The notes under the pieces: generated by a model
Told to the model about the DNA's origin: nothing
Database searches by the model: none
Seen by the model: only the letters and a program-made list of their open reading frames with translations
Shown: positions 8,995 to 16,201 of the stretch, piece by piece
How the letters are laid out: every line of letters begins with the position of its first letter
Position numbering within the stretch: position 1 is the first letter of the stretch
Translations under genes and position numbers: made by a program
Source: CAZLGM01 sp964623625
GTDB lineage: Bacteria > Desulfobacterota > Desulfobulbia > Desulfobulbales > Desulfocapsaceae
Assembly: GCA_964623625.1 (NCBI GenBank)
Contig: CAZUUJ010000057.1
Coordinates: forward strand, 1-24,111
Direction of reading: 5' to 3'
Length of the DNA: 24,111 nucleotides

Positions 8995-10527
8995 ATGGGT
9001 CCGGCAAAACGTCGCTTTGTCGTTTTTTTTACTGGAATAGTTATTTTTCTGCTTGTTCTTGAAGTAACCCTTCGAGTGGTCGGGTTGATATATGCCGAGC
9101 AGGCAGCCGTGGATACTCAAAGGCTGGGAGAGGGCGACAGGACTGTTCTGTGTGTCGGCGATTCGGTCACTTTCGGTATCGGTGCACCCAGGGAGCTTTC
9201 ATATCCTGCACAGTTGCAGGGGCTCTTAAATGAGTCGTATCCCGAACAGTACACAGTGATCAACAGGGGATGGCCCGCCCAGAATACCGCCCAGATTGTT
9301 ATGCGGCTGGAAAACTGGCTGAAGGAATTTCAACCCGCTATCGTTACCATTCTCATCGGTGCTCAGAATCAGGCCAATTTTTTCGGTTATCAGCAGTATC
9401 TGAAAGCTACAGGCGACCACCAACGAACTTTTCTGCAAAACCTGCACGATTCCCTGGACCGGGTAAGAGTATATAAGTTTGTCCGTCTGCTGTTCAGGGG
9501 TAATCAAACCACAACCCAGAAGGCTGTTAAAACTGACCAGACAGAGCAGTATTACCAAAGCAGAAGGGATGGCTCCTCGTTCAACCGGTCGTATAGCAGT
9601 GAACAGGTTACCGGTCAAACAGGACCACCAGACGATACTTTCGACGATCCATCCGGGTTTTTCCGATTTCCAACCGGACAGGATGGTCTGCAGTCCGGTG
9701 AGCAACCTCCAGGTCCGACAGCCGGCCACCCTGGTCCCATGCAGGGAATGACCCGTGAATGTAGAGCCGGTTTTATCTACAAGAGCCAAGGCAGATATGG
9801 GGAGGCACTGGAGTCCATTTTGTCAGTTATCGATAAGCCGGATCTAGAGCCGGACTGTTTGTTCGCCGTTGGGGCCATCTATCAGGAACAGCAGCAGTAT
9901 GACAAGGCCATCGACTGGTTTAAATTGGGAATAGAGAGGGATCCCGGCTACTACCGATACTATGAAGGGATCGGCCAGTCGTATCGGGAGCAGAACATGC
10001 CGGACCAGGCTCTTGCCTGGTATAAAAAAGGGTTTGAACAGGCCCGGTACCAAACGTTGTATGAACGCTGTTATCTGGAAATCGCCCTGACCTTCATGGA
10101 GATGGGAGATAGCTCAGCTGCTGTCAGGTTCTTTGAGAAAGAGACAAAACGTCAGCCGCTGGTCGATGATTATCTGCATCAACTCGCCGGTGATTATTTA
10201 CTGATGTTTCAGAACACGAAGACCAATCCGAATGTCAACAGGTGGATTGAGGCCGATATCACCAAAATGATCGAGTTGTGTGATCGGTATAATGCCAGAG
10301 TCATTCTGCAGAACTATCCGGTGGAACCGATGGTCAATCTCATCTATCAGAAGATGGCCAAACGATACAAGGTGGTTTTCGTGAATCAGCAGGCCTCCTT
10401 TAAGCCCTATGTGAAAGGCAGGATGCTCGATGAACGGGTTTTTGCACCGGATGGCCATCCCAATGATGTTGGATATGGTATGATGGCAACAAATCTCAGT
10501 AAAGCGATTGGAGAAACGTTTCATTGA
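8995..10527 (+). CDS. SGNH hydrolase-TPR paralog with extended linker, array copy 7
   Basis: 510 residues. AGGAG lies about 7 nt before the ATG. Anchor about 8-22, Ser57 in GDSVTFG, NRGWPAQN, GAQN at 122-125, Cys256/Cys288, PDGHPN with Asp486 and His488. Like copy 6 it has a long linker (about 170-253), but of different composition: Gln, Thr and Tyr-rich, then Pro/Gly-rich with acidic residues. The extra linker sequence therefore does not look like a simple recent duplication of copy 6. The gap to copy 8 is 28 bp. Confidence 0.85.
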   Translation: MGPAKRRFVVFFTGIVIFLLVLEVTLRVVGLIYAEQAAVDTQRLGEGDRTVLCVGDSVTFGIGAPRELSYPAQLQGLLNESYPEQYTVINRGWPAQNTAQIVMRLENWLKEFQPAIVTILIGAQNQANFFGYQQYLKATGDHQRTFLQNLHDSLDRVRVYKFVRLLFRGNQTTTQKAVKTDQTEQYYQSRRDGSSFNRSYSSEQVTGQTGPPDDTFDDPSGFFRFPTGQDGLQSGEQPPGPTAGHPGPMQGMTRECRAGFIYKSQGRYGEALESILSVIDKPDLEPDCLFAVGAIYQEQQQYDKAIDWFKLGIERDPGYYRYYEGIGQSYREQNMPDQALAWYKKGFEQARYQTLYERCYLEIALTFMEMGDSSAAVRFFEKETKRQPLVDDYLHQLAGDYLLMFQNTKTNPNVNRWIEADITKMIELCDRYNARVILQNYPVEPMVNLIYQKMAKRYKVVFVNQQASFKPYVKGRMLDERVFAPDGHPNDVGYGMMATNLSKAIGETFH

Positions 10528-10555
10528 TCCCAAGACCATTTGATACCTTTTTTTC

Positions 10556-11971
10556 ATGAGTAAAGGGAGAAGCCGCATAGTTGTCTTTGTTGTCGGAATA
10601 GTTCTCTGTCTGCTGTTACTGGAAGTATCATTGCGGGTAGTCGGTGCGGTTTACAGCCGTTTATCCGAACCTGACAGCAGCAGGGAGGTGTCGGACACAA
10701 CGATTCTCTGTCTGGGCGATTCTGTAACCTTTGGATTGGGGGCCAAAAGGGGCTTTTCCTACCCTGATCAATTGCAGAAAATGTTGGACCAATCGGATCC
10801 GCAGAAACAATACAGGGTGATAAACCGGGGATGGCCCGGACAGAATTCCGCCCAGTTATTGCTGCGGGTTGAAGGGTATCTGCGTGAGTTCAGACCCCAA
10901 ATCGTCACCCTGTTGACCGGCGCCAGGAATCAGGACAATTTTTTCGGTTTTCGACAATTCCTGGAGAAAAGCGGAGACGGCCGGCGCGGATTTCTTCTGA
11001 GACTGCATGACAGCCTTGATACCATCCGGCTCTATAAATTCACACGACTCCTTTTTCGGGATCTGACAACCGGTGGAAATCGTCAGTCACCTGTTGCGCA
11101 TAAACTTCCGGAAATTCAGCCGGGGAAATATCCAAGTGAAGTCCGGCGCGGATGGGCTGAAGATCGTCCAGCCAAGGGAGAAGCCTTGGAAGACTGTTTT
11201 GAAGCCGAAAAATTTAAAGAAATGGGGCAGTATGACAAGGCGTTGGAGTTCATCCAGGACGCTGTAAACAGGGAGGAGGTGCAAGGTTCCTGCTATTATC
11301 TGGCCGGTTCGATGTATCTTGAAAAGAAGCAATACCCGGAGGCTGTCGACTGGTTTCAAAAAGGGATTCATCATGATCCCTTACTTTTCGGTAACTATGA
11401 CGGCATCGGGTTGGCTTTGAGTGATCAGGGTAAAATGGAAGATGCAATCACATGGTTCCAAAAAGGTTTTACCAAGGCCCGCTACGAGTCTCTGTACGGC
11501 CACTGTTATATAGGTATCAGTAAGGCCTTTCGAAAAAGCGGTGATACGCTCTCAGCGATCCGGTTCTTTAAACATGAAGTCAGGCGGCCATCGCCGTTGG
11601 ATGATTCTTACCTCAACAGGTTGGCTGCGGATTACCTGCTGCTCTTTCAGAAGAGAAGATCAACCGCCGATGTGCTCCGCTGGATACAGAGCGATATCGG
11701 GCAGCTCCTTGATCTGTTGAAAAAGTATGATATAAAGATCGTTTTTCAGAATTACCCATACGAACCGGATATCGATGCCATTTACCAGAAGATCGGCAGC
11801 GGTTCCGATGTTATTTTTGTTGATCACCAGGAAACGTTCAGCCAATATACCGAAAACGGGGTGTTGAGCCGGGAATTCTTTGTTCCCGACGGTCATCCCA
11901 ACGCAGCAGGTTACCATCTGATGGCAAAAAATCTTTGGGCAGTTATAACATCAACCCGTGAACGGAATTGA
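10556..11971 (+). CDS. SGNH hydrolase-TPR paralog, array copy 8 (GARN variant)
   Basis: 471 residues. The ATG is assigned by alignment with the other N-termini (RSRIVVF, then LEVSLRVVG). No good Shine-Dalgarno precedes it; the 28-bp gap is T-rich, so translation may be weak or depend on the upstream gene. Ser56 lies in GDSVTFG, and Asp445 and His447 in PDGHPN. The third SGNH block reads TGARN (121-125), whereas the other eight copies have GAQN, so a basic residue sits beside the presumed oxyanion-hole Asn. Cys214/Cys246 are present. Confidence 0.84.
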   Translation: MSKGRSRIVVFVVGIVLCLLLLEVSLRVVGAVYSRLSEPDSSREVSDTTILCLGDSVTFGLGAKRGFSYPDQLQKMLDQSDPQKQYRVINRGWPGQNSAQLLLRVEGYLREFRPQIVTLLTGARNQDNFFGFRQFLEKSGDGRRGFLLRLHDSLDTIRLYKFTRLLFRDLTTGGNRQSPVAHKLPEIQPGKYPSEVRRGWAEDRPAKGEALEDCFEAEKFKEMGQYDKALEFIQDAVNREEVQGSCYYLAGSMYLEKKQYPEAVDWFQKGIHHDPLLFGNYDGIGLALSDQGKMEDAITWFQKGFTKARYESLYGHCYIGISKAFRKSGDTLSAIRFFKHEVRRPSPLDDSYLNRLAADYLLLFQKRRSTADVLRWIQSDIGQLLDLLKKYDIKIVFQNYPYEPDIDAIYQKIGSGSDVIFVDHQETFSQYTENGVLSREFFVPDGHPNAAGYHLMAKNLWAVITSTRERN

Positions 11972-11976
11972 CAGGG

Positions 11977-13365
11977 ATGAAAACAACAAAACAAAAAGCC
12001 ATTGTATTTGGTATCGGCATTGTGATCTGCCTGTTGATCCTAGAAGTCGCTCTCAGGGTGGTGGGCGGTATCTATGCCGATATTTCCGAATCGGATATTG
12101 GGAAAAGCAAACAGGGGGTAACAACCATCCTCTGCACCGGTGATTCTTTCACGTTTGGAATCGGCGCTCCCAGGGATCTCTCCTATCCGGCCCAGCTTGA
12201 AAAGTTGCTCAATCAGGCAGCGGCAGGGAAAAAGTACTCGGTTATCAATCGCGGCTGGCCCGGGCAGAACAGCACACAGTTTCTTAAACGGTTTGATAAG
12301 TACCTCAGACAATTCCAGCCGGATATCGTTACCATTCTCATCGGCGCTCAGAACCTGGGGAACTATTTTGGTTATCAGGATTATTTACGCAATGCCCAAA
12401 AACAGGAAAGAAGCTTGCTCCAGGAACTGCACGACTCCCTTGATCGAATCCGCATCTATAAGTTTGTCCGTCTGCTCTTTCAGACACCCCAACCCAACTG
12501 GAGTGGGGATGAATACCCCGATGAGCAGAAGCCGGCAAGGATAGTAAATCCTGCAAAGAAAAAACAGCACCGCGTTCCCGAATGCATGACCGGTCTGGAG
12601 CTCAAGGAGCAGGGAGAATACGACAAGGCGCTTGAAATGCTGTTGGGCGCCGCTAAGACACAGGATCTGGGAGCCGAATGTTCAAATATCGTCGGTGCGA
12701 TTTACCGGGAACAGGCGCAGTATGACAAGGCAATCAACTGGTTTAAAAAAGGTATCGAATACGATCCAACCCAGTTCAGGAATTATGAAGACATCGGCCA
12801 ATCCTATTTTTCCAGGAATCGAATGAATGAAGCCATCGACTGGTTGAAGAAAGGGTTTGATAATGCCCGTGTCCAAGCGCTGCATCCCAGGTGCTATTCA
12901 TTAATCGGCAACGCCTTTGAAGCTCTTGGTGACACAGAGGCGGCGCTTGAGTTTTTTAACAAAGAAAGAAATCGCAAAACAGAAAGAAACGATTTCCTCC
13001 GAGGCCTTGCCGGTGATTATCTCCTGCTGTTTCAGAAAAGCAGTAAAAACGTTGAAGTGTACAACTGGATACGTGCTGATGTGAAAAGCATGCTTGATCT
13101 CAGCAAAGAATATAACGCCAAACCGGTTTTGATGACCTATCCCTACATGCCTGAAATTGATCATGTCTACCGGAAGCTGGCCAAAGACCTGCAGGTTCCC
13201 TTTGTTGACCATCAAAAAGCATTTGAGGATTTTACCAGGAACGATGTCCTAAATAGCGAGTATTTTATTCCCGATGGACATCCAAACACCAAGGGCTACC
13301 ATCTCATGGCCCAAACTATTTTTGCTGTATTAAAGGACAGTGAGCTTTTTCCAGTTTCTAATTAA
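11977..13365 (+). CDS. SGNH hydrolase-TPR paralog, array copy 9 (GDSF variant)
   Basis: 462 residues from the ATG at 11977. An in-frame TTG at 11968, overlapping the previous stop, would add three residues and cannot be excluded. Anchor about 8-22, Ser57 in GDSFTFG (Phe replaces the Val of the other copies), NRGWPGQN, GAQN at 123-126, Cys203/Cys235, PDGHPN with Asp433 and His435. The usual QNYP motif is replaced by MTYP before the second SGNH half. The linker is among the shortest in the array (about 170-200). This is the last copy; 53 bp separate it from the toroid-protein gene. Confidence 0.85.
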   Translation: MKTTKQKAIVFGIGIVICLLILEVALRVVGGIYADISESDIGKSKQGVTTILCTGDSFTFGIGAPRDLSYPAQLEKLLNQAAAGKKYSVINRGWPGQNSTQFLKRFDKYLRQFQPDIVTILIGAQNLGNYFGYQDYLRNAQKQERSLLQELHDSLDRIRIYKFVRLLFQTPQPNWSGDEYPDEQKPARIVNPAKKKQHRVPECMTGLELKEQGEYDKALEMLLGAAKTQDLGAECSNIVGAIYREQAQYDKAINWFKKGIEYDPTQFRNYEDIGQSYFSRNRMNEAIDWLKKGFDNARVQALHPRCYSLIGNAFEALGDTEAALEFFNKERNRKTERNDFLRGLAGDYLLLFQKSSKNVEVYNWIRADVKSMLDLSKEYNAKPVLMTYPYMPEIDHVYRKLAKDLQVPFVDHQKAFEDFTRNDVLNSEYFIPDGHPNTKGYHLMAQTIFAVLKDSELFPVSN

Positions 13366-13418
13366 CAACGGTTCACAGACTGACAATGTTCATGGATAAT
13401 CTACGGTAGGATAAACAG

Positions 13419-14729
13419 GTGACTGCAAAAGGCGCTGAACAACAACCGATTGATCGATCTGGCTGGGAATCGCTCTCCCCAATTCAAAAGGCAATCCGGT
13501 TTCTGGCCGATACCCAGGTAACCGAAGAAGGTCCGGGACTCCCGTATTGGATCGGTGGTTGGCCCAAACAGATTGACATTTTTTTTAAAAATGAGAAAAA
13601 AGCCACTCTACCGGAAGTCACAACACAGGCCTCCCTGGTCATTCATGCATTAGGCGCCATTGATGACCGGTCCGCGTCGGTGCTGGGATTGTCTTCAGAC
13701 GATATGGTGCTGGTTTCCCGAATGCGCCGGAAAGCGGTTCAATATCTTCGAAGGCTTGAAATCAGTGGACATGGAATACTCGATGGTTCTTACGGCTATT
13801 GGCCGCTTCGCCCAAGAAACGACTCGTTTTTCCTGAAGCTAAAAAACACCATATTAAGGATTCGTCTCAGATTACGAGTCTATAATGGGATATTACACCC
13901 TCTTCATATGCCGAAAATTCCGGTTCCGTATCAGGTCTGGCCGGATGCGGATGACACTGCCTGGGTCTATATGGCCTATCTCGACGCGGCAGCAAACGAA
14001 AACATTTCTGTGCCTGAGCTTCCGGCAGAGCGTCTTTTCGGTACCTGGCGTGATACAGGGAGTATCCCGGTTATATTTCCCAAATGGCGGCATAAGCCCA
14101 CAGGTGGTTTTCTTACCTGGTTTGCTGGTACTCCTGAGCGGAAGATTGTCAATGATGTTGATCTGTGTGTTAATGCCAATGTGGTGGCAGCACTTGGCCG
14201 TTATGGAAGACTCGATCTCCCCGGTGTTGAAGAGGCAATCCGTCTGATTACAAAGGCTATTGAAGCCGGACTTCACAAGTGCAGTAAAAATATCAGCCTG
14301 TATTATCCAGATGATTTGTCAACCCACTATTTTGTCACACACGCATATCGATATGGCGGTGTGGCAGAATTTGGACCTGTAGCAGAGCAACTCGCCGATG
14401 AAATTGAAGAACAGGCTATTGTCGGCCCGGATGGTCTGGCTCACTGGAAAGGGGAATTCCCCTATTATTCCACATCTCTTGCTCTTCTTTCTTTGGCCTA
14501 TTGCGGCCGCAGCGGCCCGCTATTCGACCAAGCATGCCAATGGCTGGAAAGGCGGCAGAACCCGAAAAACGGCAGTTGGCCGAAGGCTATGTTCTGTTGG
14601 ACATTTGATAAAGATCTGGGCTTTTACTGGAAGTCCCAGGCCATACCGACAGCAATGGCCCTGGCAGCATTATGCCGCTGCAGGCTGGAACAGGAAGGGT
14701 TGTCTGTTTATCCACATAACAGCGACTGA
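13419..14729 (+). CDS. Squalene-cyclase/prenyltransferase-like alpha/alpha-toroid protein with DxDDTA motif
   Basis: 436 residues, GTG start preceded by a weak ribosome site (GGTAGG). Periodic helical segments with GW, GxYGYWP and QNPKNGSWP (379-387, QW-motif-like) resemble the alpha/alpha barrels of squalene-hopene cyclases and prenyltransferases. DADDTA at 176-181 matches the DxDD acid motif of class II terpene cyclases, and NDVDLCVNAN (245-254) is a second conserved-looking acidic patch. No signal peptide or membrane segment is evident. At 436 residues it is much shorter than full squalene-hopene cyclases (over 600). It may be a small class II cyclase, or a toroid protein with another role in glycan or lipid metabolism. 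It follows copy 9 on the same strand and is probably co-transcribed. Fold fairly sure, function not. Confidence 0.7.
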   Translation: MTAKGAEQQPIDRSGWESLSPIQKAIRFLADTQVTEEGPGLPYWIGGWPKQIDIFFKNEKKATLPEVTTQASLVIHALGAIDDRSASVLGLSSDDMVLVSRMRRKAVQYLRRLEISGHGILDGSYGYWPLRPRNDSFFLKLKNTILRIRLRLRVYNGILHPLHMPKIPVPYQVWPDADDTAWVYMAYLDAAANENISVPELPAERLFGTWRDTGSIPVIFPKWRHKPTGGFLTWFAGTPERKIVNDVDLCVNANVVAALGRYGRLDLPGVEEAIRLITKAIEAGLHKCSKNISLYYPDDLSTHYFVTHAYRYGGVAEFGPVAEQLADEIEEQAIVGPDGLAHWKGEFPYYSTSLALLSLAYCGRSGPLFDQACQWLERRQNPKNGSWPKAMFCWTFDKDLGFYWKSQAIPTAMALAALCRCRLEQEGLSVYPHNSD

Positions 14730-14733
14730 TCCA

Positions 14734-14750
14734 CTATTCTTGGAGAATAG
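14734..14750 (+). terminator. Hairpin after the toroid-protein gene
   Basis: CTATTCT, loop TGG, AGAATAG: a perfect 7-bp stem starting 4 bp after the stop codon at 14729. No T-run follows, so it is not a classical intrinsic terminator. It may protect or end the array transcript. Confidence 0.35.
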
Positions 14751-14780
14751 TAATATCGCTGTCCCCCCCTTGCTTTTAGG

Positions 14781-14832
14781 GTGATGTGAGTGATCACCGG
14801 GTCGGCTGCTATCGGCCGTAAGCAGGGTTTAC
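14781..14832 (+). repeat. GTGATCAC-containing palindromic element, possibly related to 10-122
   Basis: Contains GTGAGTGATCACC, then GGCTGCT, ATCGGCCGTAA and AGCAGG (a CTGCT/AGCAG stem around the palindrome CGGCCG). The minus strand of the element at 10-122 has a similar order: GTAAGTGATCAC, then GGGTGGCTGCT and ATAGCCGCAA. This copy lacks long terminal inverted repeats, so it would be degenerate or truncated. It lies between two convergent genes and could also limit read-through. Homology to the first element was judged by eye only. Confidence 0.35.
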
Positions 14833-14848
14833 CTCATATTCCCGTACG

Positions 14849-15607
14849 TTACTGAAAGTATATCAGCAACGGATAGCCAAGAAATGGCAGCTGTTTTTTG
14901 TACCAGCCTTCGTCTAATCTGAAGGCTTGATCACGATCTAATGCCGGAGCTTTACTTATACCTTCGGGTCGGATGCCCTGAAGGTACAAGTCAACATGAT
15001 CGTGTCGTACCAGCACGAGCTTGTTGAAGCTGACAATTATGGCACGAAACCGGTTACACTCATCGAGGAAACGAATCAACGCTTCGGTAACTCCCGGCCA
15101 CTCAGGCCTGAATGGATCGTCCAGCACAATGACACCATTTCCAATTGTGGCTTGAGATGCTAACCTCAGATCGTACAACGTTTCATCACAATTGTGACCT
15201 CCGTCTATATGGAAGAAGCGATACCGATCACCAATATCTTCTACTTTGAGGGTGTCGGAACGCTGCTGAAATACTTTCATCCTCCTGAGCACGCCACTTG
15301 CACCGACGGACGCCATATTGTTTTGAAATATCGTGTAATCTCCACACCCTGAAGTCGAAGGATTCAACTCTTGATCGTCAAAAATGTCGCATACCATTAG
15401 TATCTCTTGGTTTCGGAGCAGAGCGCTTAGAAACACGGTGCTCTTACCATGATGACAGCCAACCTCAAAAATGTTGCCAATGATATTTTCTGTTTCATGG
15501 ATCTCATCAATCCAGGCAAACAGAAGAGCTGCCTCGTCGGAAAACCATCCGTCAATGGCTTTGTAGTCCGGTCGCTCATAAATCTGTCTGGTTTTCTCCG
15601 GATTCAT
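14849..15607 (-). CDS. Class I SAM-dependent methyltransferase
   Basis: 252 residues. FEVGCHHGKST (47-57) is the glycine-rich SAM-binding motif I, CDIF (73-76) is consistent with the acidic end of the next strand, and HIDGGHNCDETLYDL (133-147) and VLDDPF (161-166) follow as in the Methyltransf_24 type often found in glycan and natural-product clusters. No membrane segment, so cytosolic. The substrate is unknown; sugar or glycan O-methylation is plausible from the context. It converges with the toroid-protein gene and is separated from the cassette genes by a possible terminator. ATG at 15607 has a weak ribosome site (GGAAATGAG). Confidence 0.8.
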   Translation of the reverse strand: MNPEKTRQIYERPDYKAIDGWFSDEAALLFAWIDEIHETENIIGNIFEVGCHHGKSTVFLSALLRNQEILMVCDIFDDQELNPSTSGCGDYTIFQNNMASVGASGVLRRMKVFQQRSDTLKVEDIGDRYRFFHIDGGHNCDETLYDLRLASQATIGNGVIVLDDPFRPEWPGVTEALIRFLDECNRFRAIIVSFNKLVLVRHDHVDLYLQGIRPEGISKAPALDRDQAFRLDEGWYKKQLPFLGYPLLIYFQ

Positions 15608-15685
15608 CTCATTTCCACAGCAAATATCTTGTATTCCATCGGATATGTAACTTTATTCTGCAGGAAAGCCTGACTTATATAACAA

Positions 15686-15714
15686 AAAAATCGGCGAAAA
15701 AGCCCGACCTTATG
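15686..15714 (-). terminator. Possible intrinsic terminator after the DUF1801 gene
   Basis: On the minus strand TCGGGC, loop TTTTT, CGCCGA is followed directly by a run of seven T. The stem is short (about five pairs with a bulged G). It lies just downstream of the DUF1801 stop and upstream of the methyltransferase gene, and would separate the two transcripts. Confidence 0.45.
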
Positions 15715-15733
15715 CATTTGGTGTTTTGGCTGG

Positions 15734-16090
15734 CTAGCGTAGGTGTTCCTGTTTTGGGTGCTCAATGGCATGCTTGATCACTTTTTTGATATCTTTAATT
15801 GGCAACGTATCTTTATCTTTGAAATTTATGCATCCTTTCCCGGTTTTTATGTTTGGATGTTTTTCTATAAATGATTCAATATGATGGTAGCCACATGTGT
15901 ACAACGAAATATAACTCTTCTGATTTGCCAGTGCCACCCAGCCTTCACCAACCTTATATGTTGGCATTTTGTAGCTCATATCTACAATGGCCGCGGGGTA
16001 GAGCTCAATAATTAGTAAATGAAGCGTATTGAACCGTTCACTTCTCTCAATGGGAACTGACTTTATATAATTTTCTACTTCAGGATTCAT
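15734..16090 (-). CDS. DUF1801 (YdhG-like) domain protein, probable integron cassette gene
   Basis: 118 residues spanning a whole DUF1801 domain: MSYKMPTYKV (38-47), WVALANQKSYISLYTCG (51-67) and the C-terminal GKGCINFKDKDTLPIKDIKKVI (85-106). Small soluble proteins of this family have no settled general function; some relatives are described as iron or heme-handling proteins. The start codon lies 10 bp from an attC-like site, with almost no leader and no clear Shine-Dalgarno. This is typical of integron cassette genes. It is followed by a possible terminator; no attC of its own was recognised downstream. Confidence 0.75.
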   Translation of the reverse strand: MNPEVENYIKSVPIERSERFNTLHLLIIELYPAAIVDMSYKMPTYKVGEGWVALANQKSYISLYTCGYHHIESFIEKHPNIKTGKGCINFKDKDTLPIKDIKKVIKHAIEHPKQEHLR

Positions 16091-16100
16091 TTTTTCTGGT

Positions 16101-16185
16101 GCCTAACACCAGCATCACCCGCTTTCGCTTTGCCCATAGCGACGAAGGAGTGGCGGGTAAAGGCGGTTATATGTGCTTGTTAGGC
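16101..16185 (-). other. attC-like integron recombination site, downstream of the GNAT gene
   Basis: 85 bp bounded by GCCTAAC (16101-16107) and GTTAGGC (16179-16185), which match the consensus R boxes RYYYAAC and GTTRRRY. The interior forms an imperfect hairpin: CACCCGC pairs with GGCGGGT, with an inner CGCT/AGCG stem and unpaired bases, as in attC sites folded for IntI recognition. Read on the minus strand it follows the GNAT stop by 16 bp and precedes the DUF1801 start, the expected gene-attC order within a cassette array. Confidence 0.85.
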
Positions 16186-16201
16186 TGTTTAGATAAAAAT
16201 A

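Noticed and set aside
185..13365. Paralogous array as a CRISPR or short-repeat array
   Set aside because: The periodicity is about 1.4 kb and due to coding paralogs; no short direct repeats with spacers are present.
15660..15733. Third attC site after the DUF1801 gene
   Set aside because: AAAAC and GTTAT boxes exist, but the arms do not pair. The internal stem followed by seven T fits a terminator better.
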